A stretch of DNA of 27,331 nt, taken from a virus. The notes beneath the pieces were generated by a model, which did no database searches, was not told where the DNA came from, and was given only the letters and a program-made list of their open reading frames with translations. Location of the stretch: positions 1 to 27,331 of IMG/VR virus record IMGVR_UViG_3300032157_000040, one strand, 5' to 3'. Shown here piece by piece: positions 15,454-22,548 of the stretch (position 1 is its first letter; each line of letters starts with the position of its first letter). A program made the position numbers and the translations under genes.

Positions 15454-15482
15454 AGTGTACGAAAACCTTGTGTGTTTGTCAA
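15454..15482 (-). promoter_or_regulatory. Strong sigma70-type promoter for the gp32 operon
   Basis: On the minus strand, a perfect -35 TTGACA (15477-15482) and -10 TACACT (15454-15459, 4 of 6) are separated by 17 bases. Predicted +1 is near 15447. It lies just after the stop of the 686-aa gene, in the only long gap upstream of gp32, and should drive the genes down to 6436. Confidence 0.7.
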
Positions 15483-15489
15483 GAACTTC

Positions 15490-17550
15490 TCAAAAGAAAT
15501 TCATCGTATATTTGTCAAAGAAAGCTGTTAGGCCAACAGATTCTTTAATTTCTTTCTTCACCTCGGTAGCTTTTTCTTCTACCTTGATATTTTCAAAAAC
15601 TTGTGTAAGGACAGCACGTTCAAAATCGTTTACGGTGCCTTCCTTACAAATTTTATTTCCAATCTTATTAATAAATCCTGCAAGCTCATCATTTTCCATG
15701 ATACGCAAAGCAAATTCGTTAATTTTGAATCCTAAACGAGCATTTTCACTCGCAAATTCAAACATCGGAGTAGTATTTATCGATTCACGGCGAACCTTGA
15801 CAACATTTGCGGCCGATTCCTCGATCCTTTTGTGATAGGTATCCTTTTCTTGAACAAGTTGTTTAATGATAGGAAGTACACCTTCAAACTTTTCATCGAA
15901 ACGACGAATAGTGAAAAGTTCCTTGAGCTGGCTTGTATCATCCTCGGCAAGGGCTTCACGTTCAAAAGTTTCTAAACGAGCCTTAACTGTTTCATAGGTT
16001 TTTACACCAGTCAACTTTTTAAGTTCAGTACGAATCGTTTCAATATTTTCTTTTACCGTTTCAACAATGCCGGAACTATCTTCATTAATTAATTTATTAG
16101 TTGTAACATAACGATTAAAAGATTGAAGTTTTAAAAGATTTCCAGTAGTTTCTGTAATATATTCACCTACCTTGTCACTAAATGTTCCACTATGTGCCAT
16201 ATGTTGAGCCATTGCCCTTGCACCAGGTAGATAGTTATGTGGAAAACGAAAACGTTCACCATTACATTCTAAGAAAATTGCACTAATGTGGCGGGATCTC
16301 GATCCACGCACATTCTCATCAATAGGTGTCTTATGTCTTACCAAAATACGAACATTTTCTAATGTTTGCTGTGATGTCCTTAATGAACCAAACATCTTAC
16401 TAAAACTTTCATTTACAGGAATATCTTTAAAATCAATATCAGTAGCTCTAGATGTATTAAATTTCTTTCCGGATGCAGATGGTGGTGTTATAGGTGGCTT
16501 CTTTCCGGAGATCTCTGTATCTGATCCATCAATAGAATTATTTTTCCTTGCAGCAGGAGATCCCGGCTTATTAACTTGATTTCCAGTCATTGCTGAAATT
16601 TGATCCGGGTGATATCGTCCAAGAGTATTAATTTTCTTTAATTCGTGTCCACGTTGATAATTGCGTTCCCAACGGGCATCATTTTTATCACTGTCCCTTT
16701 CACGTTCTATACGTATTCTTTTCAAAGTTTCAGATTCTTCGTAAATAGCTTCATCTACTGCCATAGAATATATCATATAATCCTTATACGGGTGTGCAAC
16801 CACCTTACCTTGTTGAACAAGTTTATTTAAAATAGGTTGAACCTCATCCGGCTCTTCACCTAAATTGTTACAAATATCATGAAATGCTGCACCATTTGGT
16901 TGATGATGTTGATGATTTTTACTTGTGAAGGCTTTAATCATTCTAATAACTTCACCCACTAAGTGGTGATTATGTGGACTTGTTGCGTTTTCCATCATTG
17001 CTCCATTTGCAAGAGAATATAATACCTGGCCATCCTGAAATCCCGGCTCAGCTATTATTTTTCTTTCTTTAACTAACCTTATCAATACTGGCTTGATTTC
17101 TCTCACATCTATTCCAAATATTTGTGCCATTGTGTCAGCTTCGGTTCCTGGAGAGGTTCTTAATCTTTCTAAAACTCTATGAATCAAATCAGCCTGAGTG
17201 TTCTCCATCATTGCAGCACCCTTCATTTTCGCTTGATATGCATAATCTTTTGGTTGAATTGATTTTCCAAAGATTTTAATTTGCGAATTCATCATGAATT
17301 GATCAGAAAGTTTACGAATGCCTTTTTGTATTCCTTCGACAGAATCATCAACATTTTTACCTTTACTAAATTCAACCTTTTTAGCATCTTCATCAACCGT
17401 AACCATAATATTAGGATTAACAACGAAAAATCGACGGGCGGCTGTTGGATCTGTTGTTTCATTACCTGCATCATCAAAAATCTTCACCTTGAGGCCATGC
17501 CCCTTTAAGAGAGAAAATATTTTTTCAGAAAGACTCGATACTTCAACCAT
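15490..17550 (-). CDS. Large virion-like protein with two winged-helix-like repeats (686 aa)
   Basis: The N-terminal part (1-105) resembles proteins in related phages. Two tandem winged-helix-like units follow, about 118-182 and 195-266, each introduced by a G-A-(x)-M-M-E-N segment (111-117 and 183-188), consistent with an internal duplication. A Pro/Ser/Lys-rich linker covers about 300-375. A conserved-looking core follows with RHKTPIDENVRGSRSRHI and RFPHNYLPGARAMAQHMA (about 415-470). The C-terminal 200 residues are helical. It has its own GATAAATA promoter and AAGGA ribosome site. The family is, to my memory, an unassigned structural or internal protein in T4-type phages; the winged helices suggest DNA contact. 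No enzyme motif seen. Confidence 0.8.
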   Translation of the reverse strand: MVEVSSLSEKIFSLLKGHGLKVKIFDDAGNETTDPTAARRFFVVNPNIMVTVDEDAKKVEFSKGKNVDDSVEGIQKGIRKLSDQFMMNSQIKIFGKSIQPKDYAYQAKMKGAAMMENTQADLIHRVLERLRTSPGTEADTMAQIFGIDVREIKPVLIRLVKERKIIAEPGFQDGQVLYSLANGAMMENATSPHNHHLVGEVIRMIKAFTSKNHQHHQPNGAAFHDICNNLGEEPDEVQPILNKLVQQGKVVAHPYKDYMIYSMAVDEAIYEESETLKRIRIERERDSDKNDARWERNYQRGHELKKINTLGRYHPDQISAMTGNQVNKPGSPAARKNNSIDGSDTEISGKKPPITPPSASGKKFNTSRATDIDFKDIPVNESFSKMFGSLRTSQQTLENVRILVRHKTPIDENVRGSRSRHISAIFLECNGERFRFPHNYLPGARAMAQHMAHSGTFSDKVGEYITETTGNLLKLQSFNRYVTTNKLINEDSSGIVETVKENIETIRTELKKLTGVKTYETVKARLETFEREALAEDDTSQLKELFTIRRFDEKFEGVLPIIKQLVQEKDTYHKRIEESAANVVKVRRESINTTPMFEFASENARLGFKINEFALRIMENDELAGFINKIGNKICKEGTVNDFERAVLTQVFENIKVEEKATEVKKEIKESVGLTAFFDKYTMNFF
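15774..15781 (-). promoter_or_regulatory. Internal late-promoter-like octamer
   Basis: An exact GATAAATA inside the 686-aa gene, followed 8 bases later by an in-frame ATG. It could give late transcription of gp32 or of a C-terminal fragment of about 91 aa, but one such 8-mer is expected by chance in a window this AT-rich. Confidence 0.2.
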
Positions 17551-17570
17551 GATAAAATCCTTATTATGCT

Positions 17571-17578
17571 TATTTATC
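17571..17578 (-). promoter_or_regulatory. T4-type late promoter octamer (GATAAATA)
   Basis: In the 37-base gap after the large terminase gene. Predicted +1 near 17565 leaves a short leader with AAGGA before the ATG at 17550. Drives the 686-aa protein. Confidence 0.65.
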
Positions 17579-17587
17579 TATAAATGA

Positions 17588-19165
17588 TTAAATCATTATC
17601 GGCATCGGCATATCATAACTTGTATCAGTGTTATCCGAAACATTACTATTAATTGCTGCCTGTGACTTATCATCCCACGTAGAAATAAAGTCAGTCATTC
17701 TAACCGCGAGTATCATCGCCATTATCAAATCGTCTGTTTGTCCAATTCGTGCTTCAAATGTATTGGCACGAGAAACAAAGACTTTCAATTCAGATAACAA
17801 ACCTTTAGAATTAATTTTCATTCTACCTGATTCAATTAAGAATTTCAATTTAGCACAAGATTCCAATTTAGATTTATTTGTTGTGTTGAATCCTGCTCGT
17901 CTTGCTCTTCCAGATCCGGTTAATTTATTTTTCGGATCATGCAACATTGTTCCATAAAAATTTTCTTCACCAGTATCTCTAATAACAACAAGAGCTGCTT
18001 CACCTAAAGTATTATTTTCTACAGACCAATAAGTTTCTGGTTTGCCTGATAGATAAAGTTCTTCAAGAATCTTTTTCATTGTACGAACTTGTTCTTCAAT
18101 CGGAGCCTTGTTATTACTCCATTCCCCAACTTGAACTAAGGACGGTAATTCGAGAATTTGAATTGCTGCATTATCACCACCTGTACCCATTGATGGGTCA
18201 AGTGAAACAACATATGTAAGTTCAGAACGAATATCGGAATACCAACGAACTTGCCCAGTTTTTCTAATTGGATTTTTTGGTTCAAGTTGTGCAAGCTTAA
18301 CTGGATTAATAAGAGTTTCTTCAAATGTAATGAATTGACAATTGTGTTCACGAAGGAATCTATCTTCACCTAATGCGGCTAATTCTTCATCTGCCCATAA
18401 TTGATCACGTTCTGGGTGACGATCCCATGTTGCCATATAAGGTCGGAATCCATTTACACCAATTTCAGTTTCATTCCCATTGGAATCAACCATTTTATTC
18501 GCACCCCACCAAATATCAGCAAATTGATCTTCATCTGTATTTGGTGTTGAAGTAATAATACATTTACCACCTGTGGATAAGGTTGGTGATAGAGAAGTCC
18601 AGAATTCTTTTGCAATATTTGGTTCTACGAATGCAAATTCGTCTAAATAAACTAATGATAATGCCATACCACGACCTGTATTTTCAGTTGTGGTAGTTGC
18701 AATAATGCGTGATCCATTATCAAAGTCTATGGAACGTTTATTATAGGTTTTGGCACCTGCACGAATGTGATCTGGAACAGATTCATATGCATATCGAACT
18801 CTGTGCATAATTTCTTGTGCGCCATCATATTTGTTGGAGGCAATAAGAATTGTAGAATCCGTGTTGAACATCGCATACCAAAGAAGATATCCTGCCGCTA
18901 CGGTAGTCTTTCCCATTTGGCGACTAACCATATTAATGGAGCGACGTGAAAAATGATAATTGTTAATTAAATCATATTGAAAATCAAATAATTGTAATTT
19001 CAACCTACCCTTTGTAGTATGTTGAATATACATATAATTTTCAAGAAAATATTTAGGACCTGTCTTAGGATCCATGCATAATCTCAGTTCATCATATTGT
19101 TCTTTGGTATATGTTACTTTTTTATATGCAGGTTTAACATGTTCTTCGTCTTGATATATTGCCAT
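17588..19165 (-). CDS. 17: Large terminase subunit gp17 (ATPase-nuclease)
   Basis: DNA-packaging motor that translocates phage DNA into the prohead and cuts concatemers. The ATPase half shows Walker A SRQMGKTT (81-88) and Walker B LVYLDEFAF (171-179). The RNase H-type nuclease half shows the first catalytic Asp in VVSLDPSMGTGGD (D323) and the C-terminal acidic residues in GQTDDLIMA. Length 525 aa, shorter than T4 gp17 (610). The ATG follows the stop of the frameshifted upstream frame by 2 bases, with GAGAGGG upstream. Confidence 0.96.
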   Translation of the reverse strand: MAIYQDEEHVKPAYKKVTYTKEQYDELRLCMDPKTGPKYFLENYMYIQHTTKGRLKLQLFDFQYDLINNYHFSRRSINMVSRQMGKTTVAAGYLLWYAMFNTDSTILIASNKYDGAQEIMHRVRYAYESVPDHIRAGAKTYNKRSIDFDNGSRIIATTTTENTGRGMALSLVYLDEFAFVEPNIAKEFWTSLSPTLSTGGKCIITSTPNTDEDQFADIWWGANKMVDSNGNETEIGVNGFRPYMATWDRHPERDQLWADEELAALGEDRFLREHNCQFITFEETLINPVKLAQLEPKNPIRKTGQVRWYSDIRSELTYVVSLDPSMGTGGDNAAIQILELPSLVQVGEWSNNKAPIEEQVRTMKKILEELYLSGKPETYWSVENNTLGEAALVVIRDTGEENFYGTMLHDPKNKLTGSGRARRAGFNTTNKSKLESCAKLKFLIESGRMKINSKGLLSELKVFVSRANTFEARIGQTDDLIMAMILAVRMTDFISTWDDKSQAAINSNVSDNTDTSYDMPMPIMI

Positions 19166-19167
19166 AA

Positions 19168-19676
19168 TTAGTAATCCCTCTCCGGTTCATCATAATAATC
19201 ATCTTTGGAGGGTGGTTCAATCTTTTCTGCTTCATCTTGGAACGCTTTTTGTAAAAGATTAGAAATAGTTATAGGATTAAGAAGTTGTTTTTGAACCGAA
19301 TATGGTAAATTTTCTTGAAGGGTTTCTAATGAAACTACTTCATTATCTAAATAACAATCTGAATCAGGATCAGGAGATGCAGAATGAATTGAAACATCAC
19401 TTATTGCTGCATAGGTTGATGTGGTATAGGTCGGACTGTCTGTTCTATGATTCCACCCTGTCGGCTGTTCATCGGTTTCCCAATCAAAATCTGCACTTGC
19501 AGATACATTTAACGAAAGACCAATTTGATGTGGTCGATTATCATTACCGATAGCAGTCGCTGATAAAGTTAGAATACCTTCATAAGAAATAGTATCATCA
19601 GAAGAATCAAAGTCTCCTTCATAATCTGTTAGAGATACATCGGAGACTACGGCGGATTCAGTTAACTTTTTTTTTT
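19168..19676 (-). CDS. C-terminal extension of the 372-aa protein, reached by -1 frameshift
   Basis: An open frame from 19683 to the TAA at 19168-19170 with no ATG, GTG or TTG start near its beginning. It would encode about 166 residues beginning KLTESAVVSDVSLTDYEGDF. The middle is a beta-rich domain (ISYEGILTLSATAIGNDNR, then IGLSLNVSASADFDW) and the end is a helical, acidic tail. The upstream 372-aa frame ends on a run of ten A (19667-19676) reading AAA AAA AAA AGT TAA; slipping back one base there continues as AAG TTA ACT into this frame. Together they would make about 536 aa. Programmed slippage, transcriptional slippage or a homopolymer sequencing error are all possible. Similar beta domains occur, from memory, in other phage proteins. 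Confidence 0.65.
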
Positions 19677-20780
19677 GGTTTTTTTAAATTTTTTGGCGCC
19701 GCGACGGCTATCTTTTTTATCTTTCGGCGGTAATGGTTGTGGATTCAGCATCCTATCACTGGCGGCTTCCTCTAAGAATGATCTATAACCGTAAACCAAT
19801 TCTTTGTGAACTTCTTCAAGTTCTGTTTTCATTTTTTTCTGTTCTGGGTTATCTCCATGACGAGCACCAGAAGGTCCTACGGCCTTCACAACTGGACCGT
19901 CAGCACCATTTGGAAAATAATCATTTCCAGATGCAACATGGACATCATGATAACCATTTTGAAGATCTTCTTCTAATTCATCTTCTACGGATTCTTCTTC
20001 AGATTCAACAGTTTCTTCTTCAAGACCCATTTCACCTTGTCTCATACTCCAATCTGTGTAATCATCGTCAAATTCATCACTATATTGAGCTTTAATGGCA
20101 TCAGAAATCTCATCTATTTCCGAAGCATCTAAACCCTCTTCATCGAAATTACGCAAAACAAGATCGAGTGCTTCCTGTGGTTCAACAAAACTATCAGTAT
20201 AGTTTCGATACATCTCAAGGCCTCTGGTAACATTTTCATTACCAGCTGTTGGGTCTAAACCTTGTGCAGCACTTCCCATTTCACCCTGGTTCATAGCCCA
20301 ATCTGTATAATCACCGGATTCTTCAAATCCTGCATCATAAAGATTTTCTTCCATCTTGCAGGCTTCACGAGCATTCTTAGGATTAGATTGACGGCAGGAA
20401 TCAACGTGTGCTTCTTCTACATGTTTCATAGCACTGCTTAATTGTTTTGTGCCTTTATCAGCTTGATTGAATTCTTTTGATACCTTATCGGACGGGCATG
20501 AATCATAATCAGCACCATGAGCACAAGCAGCCATGAAACGTGCTTGCTTTTCTGAACTTGATTTTTCTTCTAAGTTTTGTGCAGATTTTTTCAAATTTTC
20601 ACGATCACTAAGTTTACCTTCTTTTTCCTGATCTTGAACATCTTTAGGAGTAAGTGGTTTCTCACCTTTCTCTTTCCTAAGATAGGCAGGAACTTCGTGG
20701 CGTCTAGGTCCATCTTCATTGAGGCCTGGAATAGCCATTACACCTTCCATAAGGGTCATCATTTCTCTCATACTTTTCAT
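19662..20780 (-). CDS. Candidate internal head protein, acidic, with short repeats (372 aa or longer)
   Basis: The N-terminus MKSMREMMTLME has the shape and L-x-E end of a T4-type capsid-targeting peptide. Residues near 75-115 (KQARFMAACAHGADYDSC... SKEFNQADKG) match a small motif common in phage proteins. Two copies of D-Y-T-D-W-(A/S)-M-x-Q-G-E-M-G occur, encoded near 20275-20315 and 20026-20064. A long Glu-rich stretch follows, then a Lys-rich end (RRGAKKFKKTKKKS). It overlaps the preceding gene by ATGA. The annotated stop is probably bypassed by -1 frameshift on the A10 run (see the extension). A core/scaffold or packaged protein is the likely role; no enzyme motif is seen. Confidence 0.8.
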   Translation of the reverse strand: MKSMREMMTLMEGVMAIPGLNEDGPRRHEVPAYLRKEKGEKPLTPKDVQDQEKEGKLSDRENLKKSAQNLEEKSSSEKQARFMAACAHGADYDSCPSDKVSKEFNQADKGTKQLSSAMKHVEEAHVDSCRQSNPKNAREACKMEENLYDAGFEESGDYTDWAMNQGEMGSAAQGLDPTAGNENVTRGLEMYRNYTDSFVEPQEALDLVLRNFDEEGLDASEIDEISDAIKAQYSDEFDDDYTDWSMRQGEMGLEEETVESEEESVEDELEEDLQNGYHDVHVASGNDYFPNGADGPVVKAVGPSGARHGDNPEQKKMKTELEEVHKELVYGYRSFLEEAASDRMLNPQPLPPKDKKDSRRGAKKFKKTKKKS

Positions 20781-21451
20781 AGCATACCTACCTTTAACAG
20801 GTTAGGCTTCTTGATTCTGCCAAATAGCCCAACATCATCTTTGTTTAAATTCTTTGGATCATTAAATCCATCATAGCCCTTCGGCAGTGTGGAATGATCG
20901 GTTTTAGCAGCCGGACTTAGTGGGTTTTCGACAGTAACTATTTCACGTTCCTTGCGGACTTTTTCAAGCTCCTTCAAGAAACTTACATTGTACTTCTCTC
21001 CATAAAGTGCCTCGTCTGGATTTTCGTCAGCCATATAATCACTACCGAGTCTAGTCTTATATTTCTTTTTGTATTCTTCGGAATGTCTATCAATATATAA
21101 ATCTGTTTCAATCTGTCTTGGATCATTTTCAGAATAAACTGCAAGACATGCTGGAGAAATTCCAACACAATTACAAACGTATATTCTTAGAAAATCTAGT
21201 GAACCCGGATATCCAAGTGTTATATCACAAATAAATACTGGTGTAAATTTTACATTAGGAAAATCTAATGGACTTTCTTGGATAGGTGTTTTTCTAAATG
21301 AAGATGCTGATTTAAGATCATATTTGGCTAAACCTGCTTCAAGCTGATCAATCATAACATCTGTCATTTCATTCACGGCAAATTTTAAGACATATTTGTA
21401 TTCTGTCTTATTTTCTGCAACGTAGTTAATAAATGATTTCTTTTCTGCCAT
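20777..21451 (-). CDS. Conserved-looking T4-type phage protein, candidate packaged protein (224 aa)
   Basis: The N-terminus MAEKKSFINYVAE resembles a capsid-targeting peptide with cleavage after V-A-E. The following domain reads YKYVLKFAVNEMTDVMIDQL, RKTPIQESPLDFPNVKF (53-69) and a FICDITLGYPGSLDFLRIYV strand-helix region (73-92). This gives a ferredoxin-like pattern I recall from unassigned proteins of other T4-type phages. The C-terminus is charged and ends RIKKPNLLKVGML. A GATAAATA late promoter and GGAG precede it; the promoter overlaps the end of the small terminase gene. Late expression fits a head protein. Confidence 0.75.
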   Translation of the reverse strand: MAEKKSFINYVAENKTEYKYVLKFAVNEMTDVMIDQLEAGLAKYDLKSASSFRKTPIQESPLDFPNVKFTPVFICDITLGYPGSLDFLRIYVCNCVGISPACLAVYSENDPRQIETDLYIDRHSEEYKKKYKTRLGSDYMADENPDEALYGEKYNVSFLKELEKVRKEREIVTVENPLSPAAKTDHSTLPKGYDGFNDPKNLNKDDVGLFGRIKKPNLLKVGML

Positions 21452-21469
21452 AGTAACTCCATGTTAAGA

Positions 21470-21973
21470 CTATTTATCAGAATTTTCAGTTTTACTGGAA
21501 ACAATATACTTGATGAGTTCGTTCCTATCGAATTCTCCACCATTAGAATATTTCTTGTCACCATTTCCTTGTTCAAAATCAATCTGTTCTGCACGAACTT
21601 TCTTTAACTGAAGTTCTATCATTTTAAGTTTTCTATCAGCCTTAGCATTATTAGCCTCTAATGCAATCTTAAGACTTGAAACTCCAACTTCATAAATCTT
21701 ACCAGCATGGAGATCTGGAACATTGCCACCAAGTACAATAAGATCTTCGAATGTTTTGATTGCTTTCTTAGCAATATCATCCATTTCAGCATCGTGTTTA
21801 TTTAAATCAGTTACGGTAGGTAATGCTAAATTAACCTGTTCGGCCGTAGTCAATGCATTAGAAACTTCTGCAACTTCTGCAAATAATTCTTCTTTAGACT
21901 TTTGAGGCAATTCTTCTACCACCGGCTCTTCTATAGGAGGTAGGTTAAAAAAATCTTCAAGTTTCTTCGTCAT
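21470..21973 (-). CDS. 16: Small terminase subunit gp16-like
   Basis: Recognises phage DNA and regulates the gp17 motor. The 167-aa protein begins MTKKLEDFFNLPPIEEP, with an acidic Pro/Glu N-terminal tail. A helical hairpin follows: DDIAKKAIKTFEDLI, then AGKIYEVGVSSLKIALEANN and AKADRKLKMIELQLKKVR. The pattern E-V-x-x-x-x-L-K, A-N-x-A-K, K-L-K-M-I-x-L-Q-L-K is typical of T4-type small terminases. Length and position near gp17 agree with T4 gp16. The start overlaps the end of the 48-aa upstream ORF by 17 bases. Confidence 0.8.
   Translation of the reverse strand: MTKKLEDFFNLPPIEEPVVEELPQKSKEELFAEVAEVSNALTTAEQVNLALPTVTDLNKHDAEMDDIAKKAIKTFEDLIVLGGNVPDLHAGKIYEVGVSSLKIALEANNAKADRKLKMIELQLKKVRAEQIDFEQGNGDKKYSNGGEFDRNELIKYIVSSKTENSDK
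21471..21478 (-). promoter_or_regulatory. T4-type late promoter octamer (GATAAATA)
   Basis: Overlaps the last codons and TAG stop of the small terminase gene. Predicted +1 near 21465 leaves a short leader with GGAG before the ATG at 21451. Should transcribe the two internal-head candidates and the large terminase. Confidence 0.65.
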
Positions 21974-22103
21974 GTCTTTCCACTATACCTTTGAGTATTT
22001 TATTCATTTCTTTAAGACATTCAAGTTGTCCTTCTAATTTTTCTTCATATGATAATTCTATATTTTCTTCTATCTTCTTTTGTTCTTTTTCATTATCGGA
22101 CAT
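21957..22103 (-). CDS. Short acidic coiled-coil ORF between gp4 and gp16 (48 aa)
   Basis: An ATG at 22103 opens a 48-aa frame: MSDNEKEQKKIEENIELSYE, then EKLEGQLECLKEMNKILKGI and a short acidic end. It is highly charged and helical. AAGGGAAGGG sits about 10 bases before the ATG. The same region can form an AACCC/GGGTT hairpin around that ribosome site, at the end of gp4, which could couple its translation to gp4. It fills an otherwise empty gap and ends inside the small terminase start. No family recognised. Confidence 0.6.
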   Translation of the reverse strand: MSDNEKEQKKIEENIELSYEEKLEGQLECLKEMNKILKGIVERHDEET

Positions 22104-22107
22104 AATA

Positions 22108-22548
22108 TTAACCCTTCCCTTTTGGGTTATTGAAAATATTATTCTCAGTCATTACTCTAAATCCCATGCCACGATTTTTTGCAAACTCTTGTGCCGCCTG
22201 CCATTTGAACGTATTCAATGCGACCGCTGCCTTAGCCTTTTGACTTTTTGCCTGTTCTAGGAATGTCTCTTTGGCTGGCTTTACTTCAATAATCTCTGCT
22301 ATTTGATTACCTTTAGCATCCACATAAGTAACAACAAAATCCGGGACATACACAGTGTATTTACCGGTGAATGGATTTGTGTAGGGTATCTTAATGGATT
22401 CACTTGCCCAGGTTTTTATATTTGGATTATTATCAAATAACAACATTACCTTATGTTCCCAAGATGACCTGAAAACAATAGGATATGTACCAACATACTT
22501 TTCCGGGTGTTCCGGAGTATATTTTCCTTGAAAATATGATCTAGACAT
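22108..22548 (-). CDS. 4: Head-completion nuclease gp4-like
   Basis: In T4 this protein trims or seals packaged DNA at the head vertex before tail joining. The N-terminus MSRSYFQGKYTPEHPEKYVG and the RSSWEHKVM segment are very close to T4 gp4 in pattern. The PD-(D/E)xK-type nuclease residues are E31 in SSWEHK, D70 in YVPDF, and E88/K90 in IIEVKP. The length of 146 aa matches T4 gp4 (about 150). It is coupled to the kinase-like gene by TAATG. The C-terminus is NNPKGKG. Confidence 0.93.
   Translation of the reverse strand: MSRSYFQGKYTPEHPEKYVGTYPIVFRSSWEHKVMLLFDNNPNIKTWASESIKIPYTNPFTGKYTVYVPDFVVTYVDAKGNQIAEIIEVKPAKETFLEQAKSQKAKAAVALNTFKWQAAQEFAKNRGMGFRVMTENNIFNNPKGKG

Noticed and set aside
15338-15482. 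Riboswitch or self-cleaving ribozyme in the gp32 leader
   Set aside because: I compared it by eye with preQ1, glnA-type, SAM-type, hammerhead and twister consensus features and saw no convincing match; an autoregulatory leader is simpler.
20577-20876. Plus-strand open frame of 99 codons opposite the 372-aa and 224-aa genes
   Set aside because: Antisense shadow; Phe/His/Ser-rich product typical of reading Lys/Glu-rich genes backwards.
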